From Aeromicrobium fastidiosum (GTDB taxonomy: Bacteria; Actinomycetota; Actinomycetes; Propionibacteriales; Nocardioidaceae), in NCBI RefSeq assembly GCF_017876595.1, contig NZ_JAGIOG010000001.1, forward strand, positions 3,658,001 through 3,722,000: a stretch of 64,000 bases of DNA. The letters run 5' to 3'. Shown here in pieces: positions 26,706 to 37,000 of this stretch. The position numbers and the translations under genes were made by a program. The stretch's first letter is position 1; the number at the start of each line of letters is the position of its first letter. The notes beneath the pieces are model-generated. The model was not told where the DNA came from, ran no database searches, and saw nothing but the letters and a program-made list of their open reading frames with translations.

Positions 26706-29700
26706 GAGGCGAAGTCGTCCTCGGCCCACGGGCCGATGGGGTTGCCGATCCATCGCGTCTTGCGCGGCACCGACTCCCCCCGCATGACCAGCGACACCGG
26801 TCCGATCGTCGCGTGCGAGCCGAGTGTGGCGGCCGGGAGGATGACCCCGTGCGGCCCGAGGGTCGACCCCTTCTCCAGCGTGACGGTGTCCATGCTGAGT
26901 ATCCGATCATGGAACAGGTGCGTCTGCACCACGCAGCCCCTGTTGACGGTGCTGCCGTCGCCCAGCTCGATGAGGTCGGCCTCGGGCAGCCAGTACGTCT
27001 CGCACCACACCCCGCGGCCGATCGAGGCACCGAGCATCCGGAGCCACAGGGTCAGCACAGGCGTGCCGGACGCGCTGCGGGCCACCCACGGCGCACCGAG
27101 CAGCTCGACGAAGGCGTCGGCCAGCTCGTTGCGCCACACGAACGAGCTCCACAGCGGATGGTCGCCGGCCCGGATGCGTCCGACCAGCGCCCACTTGGCC
27201 GCCACCGTGACGACCGCCGCGACGGCACCCACCGCGATCATGACCGCACCTGACAGGAGCGCCGCCTGCCACCACCCGAGCCGGTCGGCGACCAGCAGGA
27301 GCCCCGTCACGGCGGCGAGCGCCAGGAGCCCGCCGACGATCATCGGGACGACCCGCGCCAGCTCGATGACGGCGCGGGCGACGCGCAGCCGCCGTGCCGG
27401 CTCGTGGGTGCGCGACACGTCGGCGTCGCCGGCCGTGCGGCGCAGCTTCTGCGGTGGGCTGCCGAGCCACGAGGTGCCGGCCTTGGCCTTGGCGCGCTGG
27501 GGTGCTGCCGACAGGACGGCGACGAGCCCTCCCTTCGGCACCTTGCGGCCGGGTGCCGTCATGCCGGAGTTGCCGACGAAGGCGTGCCGGCCGATCTTGA
27601 CCTGCTCGACGCGCAGCCATCCGCCGCCCAGCTCGTACATGCCGAGCATCGTGTCGTCGGCCAGGAAGGCACCGTCGTTGACGGACGTGAGCGACGGCAG
27701 CATCAGCACCGTCGAGGCTTCGACCCCGTCGCCGATCCTCGCTCCCAGGAGCCTCAGCCAGGCCGGGGTCAGCGTGCTGGAGTAGAGCGGGAACAGCCAC
27801 GTGCGGGCGTCGTCCATGACCCTGAAGACCGACCACGCCTGCCAGGCGGGGCGGCTGTGCACGGGGTGGGTTCCGCTCGTGAGCCCCACCGACTGCACGC
27901 GCACCACCGCGACGACCAGCAGCGCGAGCACCAGGTAGCCGACGACCACACCGGCGGGTGCCACCACCGTCAGACGGACGGCGGCGTCGCCCGGGCCGTC
28001 GATACCACCCAGCAGCGGGACGACGGCGAGCGCGCCGGCGACGACCGCCAGCGCGGGCAGGCTGGCCAGCACGAGGGCGACGACGCCGTACGCGATCGTC
28101 CACCGCACGTGCCGGTCGGCGCGCGTGCTGGTCTGCGGCCCCCGCGCCGGGCCGTTGCGCCGCGCGGGTGCGCCCGACCAGTACTCGCCGTCGGGCACCT
28201 CGCCGAAGACAGCCGATCCTGCCCCGATCTCGGCCCCGGCTCCGATGCGCGCGCCCGGACCCAGCAGGCTGCGGACGCCGATCCGGGCGTCCGCCCCGAT
28301 GCGCACGGCACCGACGTGGAGCGTGTCGCCGTCGAGCCAGTGGCCCGTCAGGTCGACCTCGGGCTCGACCGAGGCACCCGACGCGACCGTCAGCATGCCA
28401 GTGACCGGCGGCAGCGAGTGCAGGTCGACGTCGCGGGCGACGTCGGCGCCCAGGGCACGCGCGTAGGCACCCAGCATGGACGCCCCCGAGAGCGATCCGG
28501 CCCGCAGCTCGTCGGCGATGTGCTCGGCGAGCCACAGGCGCAGGTGCACGCCCCCACCGCGCGGGTAGGTGCCCGGCACGAGACCGCGCAGCAGGACGCG
28601 CGCGGACGTCGCGGCGAGCAGCATGCGGCCGGGCGGGGTGACGAGCAGCAGCAGCCCGGCGACGATCCAGGCCCACGACACCTGCGGCAGCCACGTCCAG
28701 TCGAGCGCCGCGGCGGCGAGACGGCTGCCGGCTGCGGTCCAGGTGAGCCAGCGCAGTCCCGTGATGGTGCGCAGCGGCAGCGTCAGCAGCACCTGGGCGA
28801 CCTGTGTCGCGAGACGCACCGGCCGCACCGACGCGTTGCGCGGTGCCTGCGCCGTCGACATCGCGTCGAGCGTCGCCGACAGCCCGGCGACGGACGGGTT
28901 TGCATAGACGTCGGCGACCGTGACGTCCGGGAACTGCTCGCGCAGCCGCCCGACCAGCTGGGCCGCACTGAGGCTCCCTCCGCCGAGCACGAAGAAGTCG
29001 TCGGCGGGACTCGTGACGACGGCGCCCAGCAGGCCGAGCCACAGATCGCGGAGCCAGGCGCTGGTGCCGGTCAGCTCGGCGGCGGCTCCGGTCGACCCGA
29101 TGCTCGGCAGCGGCCACGGGAGGGCGTCGCGGTCGATCTTGCCCGACGTCCGCGTGGGCATCGAGTCGAGCCGGCCGAGCCGGGGCACGAGCGCCTCGGG
29201 CATCTGCCGGCGCAGGATGTCGAGCGAGGCCGACTGGTCGAAGGTCTCGTCGGTCGCGACGTATCCGACGAGGATCTTGTTGCCGGCGTCGGTCGTGCGG
29301 ATCGCGGCGGCCGCGGCGACGACGCCGGGCAGCCCCAGGAGGGCGTTGTCGATCTCGCCGAGCTCGATGCGCCGTCCGCCGATCTTGATCTGCTCGTCGG
29401 CGCGCCCCCCGAACACGAGCCCCTCGGGGTGGTTCACGACCAGGTCGCCGCTGCGATAGGCCCGATCCCAGCCGATCGTCGGCATCGGAGCGTACTTCTC
29501 GGCGTCCTTCACGGGGTCGAGGTAGCGGGCCAGGCCCACCCCGCCGATGATCAGCTCGCCGGTCTCGCCCGCGGCGACGTGCATCCCCGAAGCGTCGACG
29601 ACCGCGAGGTCCCAGCCGGCCAGCGGCAGGCCGATGCGCACCGGCTCCCCCGGGGCCAGCCGGGCGGCGCACGCGACGACCGTCGCCTCGGTCGGACCGT

Positions 29701-30616
29701 ACGTGTTCCAGACCTCGCGGTCGGGTCCGGCCAGTCGGTCGCCGATCTCGGGCGGGCACGCCTCGCCGCCGACGATCAGCAGCCGGACGTCGTCGAGCAC
29801 GCCCGCCGGCCACAGCGACACCAGGGTCGGGACCGTCGACACGACCGTGATGCCGTTGGCGATCATCCACGGCCCCAGGTCGCTGCCGCTCTTGACCAGC
29901 GACCGCGGTGCCGGCACGAGACAGGCCCCGTGACGCCACGCCAGCCACATCTCCTCGCACGAGGCGTCGAACGCGACCGACAGTCCCGCCATGACCCGGT
30001 CGCGGGGGCCCAGCGGGGCGTCCTGCAGGAACAGCGCCGCCTCGGCGTCGACGAACGCGGCGGCCGAGCGGTGCGTCACCGCGACGCCCTTGGGCTTGCC
30101 GGTCGAGCCCGACGTGAAGATGACCCAGGCGTCGTCGGCCGGCGAGGGTGCCTGGTCGTCGGTCACCTGTCCGCCCGAACGCCGGACCGAGATCACCAGC
30201 TCGTTGCCGACGACGGCCGCGACATCGGCCTCCTCGAACACCGTGCGCGCCCTCGAGTCGGGGTCGTCGACGTCGACCGGCACGTAGGCGGCACCCGCAA
30301 CGAGGATGCCCACGATCGCGACGTAGAGGTCGAGCGTGCCGGAGTCGACGCGCACGCCGACCTTGTCGCCGCGGCCGACACCGCGCTCGTGCAGCTCGGC
30401 GGCGAACGTCTCGGCCGCCTCGCAGAACTCGACGTACGTCAGCACCGCCGAGCCGTTGTCGAGCGCCGGCGCGTCGGGCACCTCGAGGGCGGTCTGGCGC
30501 ACGATGTCGACGAGGGTGCGGACGGCCGGTGCAGCGTCCGACCGCAGCAGCGGTGAGGGGTCGACATGAACAGAAGAGCTCGCGTCCGGTGCCTGCACCC
30601 GGTCAGCATGGCGCAT
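26702..30616 (-). CDS. Pls/PosA family non-ribosomal peptide synthetase-like protein
   Basis: The 1304 residues begin with an adenylation domain (about 30-510): A3 FTSGSTGKPKG, an Asp in the A4 region (FDASCEEMW) as in alpha-amino-acid activators, A5 NTYGPTEATVV, A8 GRADEQIKIGGRRIELGEID and A10 Lys in TSGKID. A carrier domain follows with Ser548 in LGGGSLSAAQ. The rest alternates membrane helices with left-handed beta-helix acyltransferase-like units. This layout is that of epsilon-poly-lysine synthetase (Pls) and PosA, which polymerise amino acids in the membrane; the substrate here is unknown. There is no condensation domain. Confidence 0.9.
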   Translation of the reverse strand: MRHADRVQAPDASSSVHVDPSPLLRSDAAPAVRTLVDIVRQTALEVPDAPALDNGSAVLTYVEFCEAAETFAAELHERGVGRGDKVGVRVDSGTLDLYVAIVGILVAGAAYVPVDVDDPDSRARTVFEEADVAAVVGNELVISVRRSGGQVTDDQAPSPADDAWVIFTSGSTGKPKGVAVTHRSAAAFVDAEAALFLQDAPLGPRDRVMAGLSVAFDASCEEMWLAWRHGACLVPAPRSLVKSGSDLGPWMIANGITVVSTVPTLVSLWPAGVLDDVRLLIVGGEACPPEIGDRLAGPDREVWNTYGPTEATVVACAARLAPGEPVRIGLPLAGWDLAVVDASGMHVAAGETGELIIGGVGLARYLDPVKDAEKYAPMPTIGWDRAYRSGDLVVNHPEGLVFGGRADEQIKIGGRRIELGEIDNALLGLPGVVAAAAAIRTTDAGNKILVGYVATDETFDQSASLDILRRQMPEALVPRLGRLDSMPTRTSGKIDRDALPWPLPSIGSTGAAAELTGTSAWLRDLWLGLLGAVVTSPADDFFVLGGGSLSAAQLVGRLREQFPDVTVADVYANPSVAGLSATLDAMSTAQAPRNASVRPVRLATQVAQVLLTLPLRTITGLRWLTWTAAGSRLAAAALDWTWLPQVSWAWIVAGLLLLVTPPGRMLLAATSARVLLRGLVPGTYPRGGGVHLRLWLAEHIADELRAGSLSGASMLGAYARALGADVARDVDLHSLPPVTGMLTVASGASVEPEVDLTGHWLDGDTLHVGAVRIGADARIGVRSLLGPGARIGAGAEIGAGSAVFGEVPDGEYWSGAPARRNGPARGPQTSTRADRHVRWTIAYGVVALVLASLPALAVVAGALAVVPLLGGIDGPGDAAVRLTVVAPAGVVVGYLVLALLVVAVVRVQSVGLTSGTHPVHSRPAWQAWSVFRVMDDARTWLFPLYSSTLTPAWLRLLGARIGDGVEASTVLMLPSLTSVNDGAFLADDTMLGMYELGGGWLRVEQVKIGRHAFVGNSGMTAPGRKVPKGGLVAVLSAAPQRAKAKAGTSWLGSPPQKLRRTAGDADVSRTHEPARRLRVARAVIELARVVPMIVGGLLALAAVTGLLLVADRLGWWQAALLSGAVMIAVGAVAAVVTVAAKWALVGRIRAGDHPLWSSFVWRNELADAFVELLGAPWVARSASGTPVLTLWLRMLGASIGRGVWCETYWLPEADLIELGDGSTVNRGCVVQTHLFHDRILSMDTVTLEKGSTLGPHGVILPAATLGSHATIGPVSLVMRGESVPRKTRWIGNPIGPWAEDDFAS

Positions 30617-30695
30617 GAGCGTGAACGTCGGGTGAACGGAGACGGCGCGCCGGGACGGTCAGATCCTCGTCCCTTTCCAAGGTATAGCCCAGTGG

Positions 30696-30714
30696 GGGGC
30701 TTGCCACAAGCCCC
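30696..30714 (+). promoter_or_regulatory. Rifamycin-associated element-like dyad upstream of arr
   Basis: GGGGCTTGCCACAAGCCCC is a 19-bp inverted repeat with perfect 8-bp arms and a 3-bp centre. It matches, from memory, the rifamycin-associated element (RAE) found upstream of rifamycin-inactivation genes in actinobacteria. A further TGGCAAGCCCC at 30716-30726 can pair with 30696-30706, giving an alternative longer hairpin. TATAGC at 30683-30688 could be a -10 box, which would place the element in the early transcribed region. Confidence 0.7.
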
Positions 30715-30782
30715 CTGGCAAGCCCCAGAATCGTCCGCCGGAGCCGCGCGCCGCCGGCATCCACCGACGAAGGAGCGCCTGC

Positions 30783-31217
30783 ATGACCGCCGCCCGCACG
30801 CCCGTCCCGTTCGAGGTCCACGAGTCCGGAGCCATGCTCCACGGCACCCGGGCCCAGCTCGAGGTCGGCGACCTCCTGGTGCCCGGCCGCCCCTCCAATT
30901 ACGAGGCAGGCCGCATCATGAACCACGTCTACATGACCGAGACCCTCGATGCCGCCGCGTGGGGTGCCGAGCTGGCCCCCGGCGACGACCGTCCGCGCAT
31001 CTACGTGGTCGAGCCGCTGGGCGAGATCGAGGACGATCCCAACGTCACCGACAAGAAGCTGCCCGGCAACCCGACCCGGTCGTTCCGGTCGCGCGAGCCG
31101 ATCCGGATCGTCGGTGAGCTGGACGACTGGGTCGGCCACTCCCCCGAGCAGATCCAGCAGATGCGCGACGGGCTGGCTGAGCTGCGTCGCAATGGGGCGG
31201 ACGTCATCTACGACTGA
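30783..31217 (+). CDS. arr: NAD(+)--rifampin ADP-ribosyltransferase
   Basis: This 144-residue protein keeps the Arr core: LHGTRAQLEVGDLLVPG with His20, MNHVYMT with Tyr50, YVVEPLGEIEDDPNVTDKK with Asp84/85, and NPTRSFRSREPIRIVGE. In Mycobacterium smegmatis Arr the equivalent His, Tyr and Asp are catalytic. It inactivates rifamycins by ADP-ribosylation of the ansa-chain hydroxyl group. AAGGAG lies 7 bases before the ATG. An RAE-like dyad precedes the gene, so induction by rifamycins is likely. Confidence 0.95.
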   Translation: MTAARTPVPFEVHESGAMLHGTRAQLEVGDLLVPGRPSNYEAGRIMNHVYMTETLDAAAWGAELAPGDDRPRIYVVEPLGEIEDDPNVTDKKLPGNPTRSFRSREPIRIVGELDDWVGHSPEQIQQMRDGLAELRRNGADVIYD

Positions 31218-31234
31218 TGCCGTCGCGTTCACGG

Positions 31235-33703
31235 CTAGTGCACCCTGGCCGTCCTGCCGCTCCTTCTGGTCCACGTCTCGTAGCCGGTCTTGCGCACCGA
31301 CACCCGCACCGTGATGCGCTTGCCCCGGTAGGCCTTCGCGATCCTGAGCGTCGCCCTCGTGCCACCGACACGGTGTCCGTCGGCGTACCACCGGTACCTC
31401 AGCGACACACCGGGATCGTAGGTCGCCCGCTGCACGGTCAGCCGGCGGCCGACCTTCGGCGTCCCCGAGATCGCGGGCTTCGGGCGGAGCGTGAGCAGCC
31501 CGACACGGACGCTCGTCGGCGCAGTGGTGCGACTGACCGATTCGTGATCGGGCTTCGCGCCCGTGACCACGACCGAGATGCGCTGGCGCCAGTCAGTCGG
31601 TGTCAGGACGCGAACCGGCCCGGTCGCGCCGGGGATCGGCACACCGTTGCGCAGCCACTGGTACGACAGCGTCGCGCCCTCGTCCCACGTGCCCGGCACG
31701 ACCGTCACCGACGCTCCGACACGCGTCGTGCCGCTGATCGTCGGGACAGGCGTCGTGGCGAGCGGACGACCCTTCACGACGAGGTCCGCGGTGCAGCCGG
31801 AGCAGGTCGATCCCAGCGTGTCGGCCCTGGCGACGACCCGCCCCGCTGCACCCACGGTGCCGGCGCGAACTGTGAACGGGATCGCCACCTTCGACGTCCC
31901 GCCGACCGCCGTCGACGGGACGGTCCACGTCAGGGTCGTGCCGTCGACCCCGACCCCGTCCGGCAGGTCTCCCAGCGCCACGGTGGACAGGATCGTCGAC
32001 AGGTCGAGCATGACGACGCTTCCGGTCTGCTCGACCCTGCCGGTGTTGGTGGTCGACAGCGAGAACGCAGATGTCTCACCAGGCACCAGCGCCCCGCCGG
32101 GACCGTCGAGCGTCAGGTCGAACTTCGCCGGCCAGGCGGGCTTGCCGGTCGTGTAGATCCACGTCTCGAAGAACGCGTCGAGGTCGCGGCCCGAGACCTC
32201 CTCGGCCAGGGCGATGAAGTCAATCGTGCGCCTGCTCGTGCCGCCGTGACGTGACTGCCACTGGCGCATCAGCTCGGCGAAGGGCACCGCGCCGATCGAG
32301 GTGCGCAGCGCCTCCAGCGCCATCGCCCCACGGTCGTAGACCTGTGCACCGAAGAGTTGGGACGCCTCGGACATGTCCGCGGTCGGCACGGTCCACAGCT
32401 CGTCGTCGGCCGGGGTCTCGTCCCACGTGTCGAAGATCGCCTGCTCGGTGCTGGTGTCCGTCGTGCCGAGTCCCTCGAACGGCACCTGGTACTCCGCATA
32501 GGTGGCGGGGCCCTCGTTGAGCCAGATGTCGTTCCAGTCGACGGGCGAGACGTTGTCGCCGAACCACTGGTGCATGACCTCGTGGATCGTGGTGCCCAGG
32601 CTGGCCCTGGTCGGGAAGAACGAGCGGTCCTGCGTCTCGAGGGCGTAGCTGATCGAGCTCGGCACGACGTCGGTGACCAGGCCGATGCTGTTGCCCGGGT
32701 ACGGTCCGTAGCGCTCCTCCAGGAAGTCGACGACGTCCTTCAGCCGGGCACGGGTGGCCTGCGTCGTCGCCTGGCTGTTGGTCGAGATCGACGGATCGAT
32801 GAACGACCACTCGGGGATCGTCCGGCCGCTCGCGAGGGCGATGTCGGACTCGTAGACGTCATAGCGACCGATCGAGATGAGCGTCAGCTCACTGGCCATC
32901 TGCCTGTTCTGGTCCCACACCCACGTGGTGCGCGTGCCGTCCTCGCTCGGCGTCCTCGACGTCAGCTCACCGTTGCTGACCACCGCGGCGTCGCGCAGGC
33001 CGGGGTTGACCGACGACGACGTCGTGAGCTGGGTCGGCGCGTCGACGCTGATCGAGTAGGTGGCCTTGTCGCGCGGCGTGTTGTTGTTGGGGAACACGGT
33101 CATCGATCCGACCGGCTGGTTGAGGAACGTCCCGCCGTCCTGCGTGTTGTTCCATCCCTCCGACGAGCCGTCCGTATCGGTGTGTGCGACGGGCGTGCCG
33201 TGATAGGTCACGACCGTGGTGAACTCGCCGTCGACGGGGGCCACCGGCGTCACGACGATCTTGTGGACGTCGGTCGTGGCGTCGGACGTCGTGGTCTCCT
33301 CGATGCGCTCGAAGGTTGCCGCGACGCCGTCGACCGTGACCCCGTCGACGACCAGCGCGCTCTCCTCCAGCGTCCCGGTCGAGCCCTGGAAGTCGAAGGC
33401 GTACGACGACAGCGGTGCCCCGGTCGTCCTGGCGGTCACGGCAGTCCTCGCGGCGGTGAACGTCGTGGTCGCCACGGCACCGGCCGTGCTCGACACCGCG
33501 ACGTCGGCCGTCACGTCGATGTCGTAGTGCACCGCGTCGTAGCCGCTGTTGCCCTGGTTCGGGAAGAGGGTGTCGCCGGCGCTGAGACCACCCGCGACGG
33601 CCTCGACGGCCTGGGCCGTCCCGGCACCGGCCGTGGCGACGAGTGTCCCGCTGACCAGTGCCAGCGATACGAGTCGTGCGAGGTGTCGTGCTGCGTGCGC
33701 CAT
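31235..33703 (-). CDS. Secreted M1 family metallopeptidase with C-terminal Ig-like repeats
   Basis: This 822-residue protein has a signal peptide (LARLVSLALVSGTLVATAGAG, cleavage near AQA-V). Its M1 catalytic domain has HEVMHQWFGD near residue 373, with the third zinc ligand in WLNEGPATYAEY. After about residue 620 come two copies of an actinobacterial repeat (PTISGTTRVGASVTVVPGTW and PAISGTPKVGRRLTV...), each with a YQWLR/YRWYA core. The repeats may bind cell wall or protein. The ATG at 33701-33703 begins the signal peptide. It converges with arr (17 bp) and is divergent from a secreted M14 gene. Confidence 0.87.
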   Translation of the reverse strand: MAHAARHLARLVSLALVSGTLVATAGAGTAQAVEAVAGGLSAGDTLFPNQGNSGYDAVHYDIDVTADVAVSSTAGAVATTTFTAARTAVTARTTGAPLSSYAFDFQGSTGTLEESALVVDGVTVDGVAATFERIEETTTSDATTDVHKIVVTPVAPVDGEFTTVVTYHGTPVAHTDTDGSSEGWNNTQDGGTFLNQPVGSMTVFPNNNTPRDKATYSISVDAPTQLTTSSSVNPGLRDAAVVSNGELTSRTPSEDGTRTTWVWDQNRQMASELTLISIGRYDVYESDIALASGRTIPEWSFIDPSISTNSQATTQATRARLKDVVDFLEERYGPYPGNSIGLVTDVVPSSISYALETQDRSFFPTRASLGTTIHEVMHQWFGDNVSPVDWNDIWLNEGPATYAEYQVPFEGLGTTDTSTEQAIFDTWDETPADDELWTVPTADMSEASQLFGAQVYDRGAMALEALRTSIGAVPFAELMRQWQSRHGGTSRRTIDFIALAEEVSGRDLDAFFETWIYTTGKPAWPAKFDLTLDGPGGALVPGETSAFSLSTTNTGRVEQTGSVVMLDLSTILSTVALGDLPDGVGVDGTTLTWTVPSTAVGGTSKVAIPFTVRAGTVGAAGRVVARADTLGSTCSGCTADLVVKGRPLATTPVPTISGTTRVGASVTVVPGTWDEGATLSYQWLRNGVPIPGATGPVRVLTPTDWRQRISVVVTGAKPDHESVSRTTAPTSVRVGLLTLRPKPAISGTPKVGRRLTVQRATYDPGVSLRYRWYADGHRVGGTRATLRIAKAYRGKRITVRVSVRKTGYETWTRRSGRTARVH

Positions 33704-33937
33704 GCGCCCCTCCTGGAGGTCGTGCCGCCCCAGGACTGGCCCGAGGACGAACGGATGCACCGAACGTAGTGCTCGCGACGACACCGGACGTTACGCCGAC
33801 GTTGCCGCCGGAGCCCACGTGCGGGCCGGGAGTGCCGAGGCGGGATCGTGCCGTGTTTCGACCACGTGTCGGCTGACCGTGGGCGTTGTCGGTTCTGCTC
33901 TGGCATCGCGGGTCTTCGTCCAAACGACACATTAATG

Positions 33938-33951
33938 CTCGGTTAACCGAG
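33938..33951. promoter_or_regulatory. Perfect 14-bp palindrome between two secreted peptidase genes
   Basis: CTCGGTTAACCGAG lies in the 340-bp gap (33704-34043) that separates the divergent M1 and M14 peptidase genes. It sits in a locally AT-richer stretch (CACATTAATGCTCGG), as expected for a promoter. A shared operator is possible. I see no small gene in the rest of the gap. Confidence 0.4.
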
Positions 33952-34043
33952 GCTGAAGGCCTGATTCGTCAGGGCAGGCTGTCCTCACCATCGTGCCGTC
34001 CCACCGGGCGGCACTTATCCGCACCCACAGGAACGAGCCCATC

Positions 34044-37000
34044 GTGAGGAACTCTCGCGCTCTCATCGGCGTGACCGGGATGGCGCTCGCCGCGACCTGC
34101 GTGCTCTCGAGCACCAGCATCGCGGCGTCCGCTGTCGAGCCGTCGTCCAGCACATCCACCCCGGCCCCAGCACCCGGCCGTGGTCCCTCGACCGCGTCGA
34201 CGGTCGAGCCGCTCAGCAAGGCGCAGGTCGTCAAGCGCGCTGCCGAGTCGTCCGTCGCCGGCGACCCGATCACCATGCCGACGTCATACCCCTACCAGCC
34301 GCAGCTCAAGATCTACCGTCCCAACGCCGACGACGCGGCGCACTCCGCCGAGCTCATCGGGCACCCCGAGATCGCCCCGAAGCTGCTCGACCTCATGGAG
34401 GAGAGCGACCGGGTCTCGGCGCAGGTCGTCGGCCAGTCGACCGAAGGGCGCGACCTGTACCTGGTCACGGTGACGGCACCGGAGTCCGAGGCCGAGACGG
34501 AGCAGCAGACCGCTTGGAAGACCGAGATCAAGTCCGATCCCGACGCCGCCGCGAAGGACACCGCCCTGCTGCGCGACTACAAGACGCCCGTGTGGATCAG
34601 CAACAACATCCACGGCAACGAGTGGGAGGGCACCGATGCGGCGATGAAGTACATCGAGTACCTCGCGACCGCGCCGATCGCCGAGGTGCGCAGCATCCTC
34701 GACAACAACCGGCTCTACTTCTCGCCGTCGTTGAACCCTGACGGCCGCAGCAACGCGACCCGCGCCACGGCGCTCGGGCTCGACCCCAACCGCGACATGA
34801 TCACCAACACGACGCCTGAGACGAAGTCGTTCATCCGTCAGGCGCAGGCGATCCAGCCGATCTACGCTGCCGACTTCCATGGCTACACCAACGTGCTGCA
34901 GATGGAGCCCACCGGACCGCCGCACGGCTCGAACTACGAGTACGACCTCGTGATGCCGCACAACTACGCTCTGGCCCTCAAGGTCGAGAAGGACGTCGTC
35001 GACGCTGCCATCCCGGGCAACACGTACCGCAACATCCAGACCGGCGCCATCGTCTCGGAGAACACGTCGGCCGACACGGCGCACATCAAGATCCCCTACC
35101 GCGACACTCCTGACGGCTGGGACGACTTCCCACCGATCTTCACAGCGCAGTATGCGTCGTTCTTCGGTGCCGCCGCGGCCACGGTCGAGCTGCCCAAGAC
35201 CCGCAACGGCAGCCCGTCGGGACGCCAGTCGCCGGCCAACGCCGTCATCAACTCGGCCGTCGCCTACAAGACGATGACCAGCATCGTCGACTACATGAAC
35301 ACGGCCGCCACCGCGAAGGACATGATCACGAACCAGATCGAGGCCTTCCGCCGCGGTGTCGCAGGCGAGCCCAAGGACAACCTGACGGTCAGCAAGGTCA
35401 CCAGCGTCCCCGGACCGACCCAGTGGCGCGCCCTCTGGGACGTCGTGGACGACCAGGAGAAGATCGAGCTTCCCCGCGCGTACGTCATCCCCGTGGGCGA
35501 CGGCCAGCGCTCGGCAAGCGACGCGAGCCGTCTGGTCCAGCAGCTGCTGACCCACGACGTCGAGGTGGGCACGCTGTCGGCCGACGCAACGGTGGACGGC
35601 ACGACCTACCCCAAGGGTTCGTACGTCGTCGACATGCACCAGCCCCTGCGCGGCCTGGCCAACGCCCTGCTCGACCTGGGCGAGGACATCTCGGCCAAGG
35701 TCCCGTCGATGTACGACATCTCCGCCTGGAGCTACTCGTACACGTGGGGCGCGACGGTCGCCAAGGTCGGCCTGACCACCGACGCACCGTTCGGCACCGC
35801 CACCCCGGTCTCGGCACCCGCCTCGAACGTCTCGACGCCGGCCAAGGCCGACTACCTGACGTTCGACGTCGCGGGCGTCGCCGACTACCGGGCGCTCAAC
35901 GCGCTGTTGGAGGACGAGCAGTCGGTCTCGATGCTCGCGGACGGCTCGGCCGTCATCGGCCCCGAGTCGTACGACGCCGCGAAGCAGGTCGCGTCGACGT
36001 TCGACATCGACCTCGACGTCGCGACGAAGGCCGATCTGGACGCCCTCGACGACGCCGGCACCAAGGCGCTGACCGACCTGACGGTCGGGTACGTCGGCAC
36101 GCAGGACGACAAGCTCTCGCTCCAGGAGCTCGGCTTCGACGATCTCGTGCCGCTGACGGCCGCGACACTCACCGCCGACCCGACGCTGCTCAAGGGCGTC
36201 GACGTGCTGTGGGTCGGATCGACGTTCAACCCGACGTCGGACCAGACGGCAGCGCGCACCGCGGCGCAGCAGTTCGTCGACGCGGGTGGCTCGATCGTGG
36301 GCCGGTCGAGCGCGGGCTTCAACGCCGCAGCGTCATTCGGTCTCATGAAGGGAACCGTCGTCAACGGCAACGGCTCAGGCAACGGCATCGTCGACGTCGA
36401 CACACCGGCGGACTCGGTGCTCGCTCCGTTCGCGCAGGACAGCGCGTTCATCTACCCGGCGTACTCGTTCACGGGGCTCGGTGAGGGCGTGAAGGTCGAG
36501 CAGACCTATGCGGCCAAGCCGTTCCTGGCGGGCCACTGGCGGGGCACGACCGAGACGAACGGTCCGGACGCCGCGGCAGGCAAGGCCTCGGTCGTGTCGT
36601 ACGAGAAGCCCACGACAGGTGCCAAGTCAATGGTGTTCGGCACGTCGGTGTTCTTCCGCACCCTCCCCAAGGGCGGGATGAGTCAGGCTGCTCGCGGTCT
36701 GTTCTGGGCCGGACCGACGGGTGACGCGGTCGTGGCACCCGGAGGTTCGGGCGTGTCGATCACGTCGGTCGCACCGGTCACCTATCCGGCGTCCGCGTCG
36801 GTGACGGTCGCCGCCTCCGACGCGTCGGGTGCAGCACTCGACGGAACCGTCGAGCTCACGGCAGGCGGCAAGGTCGTCGCCTCCGGCACCACGATCGGCG
36901 GCAAGGCCACCCTGGCGGTGCCGGGTCTCGCACCAGGAACCACCTCGGTCGTCGCGACGTTCGCGCCCTCGTCGACGCGCTACACGGCGTCGACCAGCGT

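Noticed and set aside
27404..30556. Very long open frame on the plus strand opposite the Pls/PosA synthetase
   Set aside because: It has no family motifs and a Gln/Arg/His-rich composition typical of reading GC-rich codons on the wrong strand. The minus-strand protein has full domain motifs.
30696..30726. Intrinsic terminator for an upstream gene
   Set aside because: It lies upstream of arr and in the promoter-proximal region of a divergent gene pair; it has no T-tract, and its centre matches an RAE-type dyad better.
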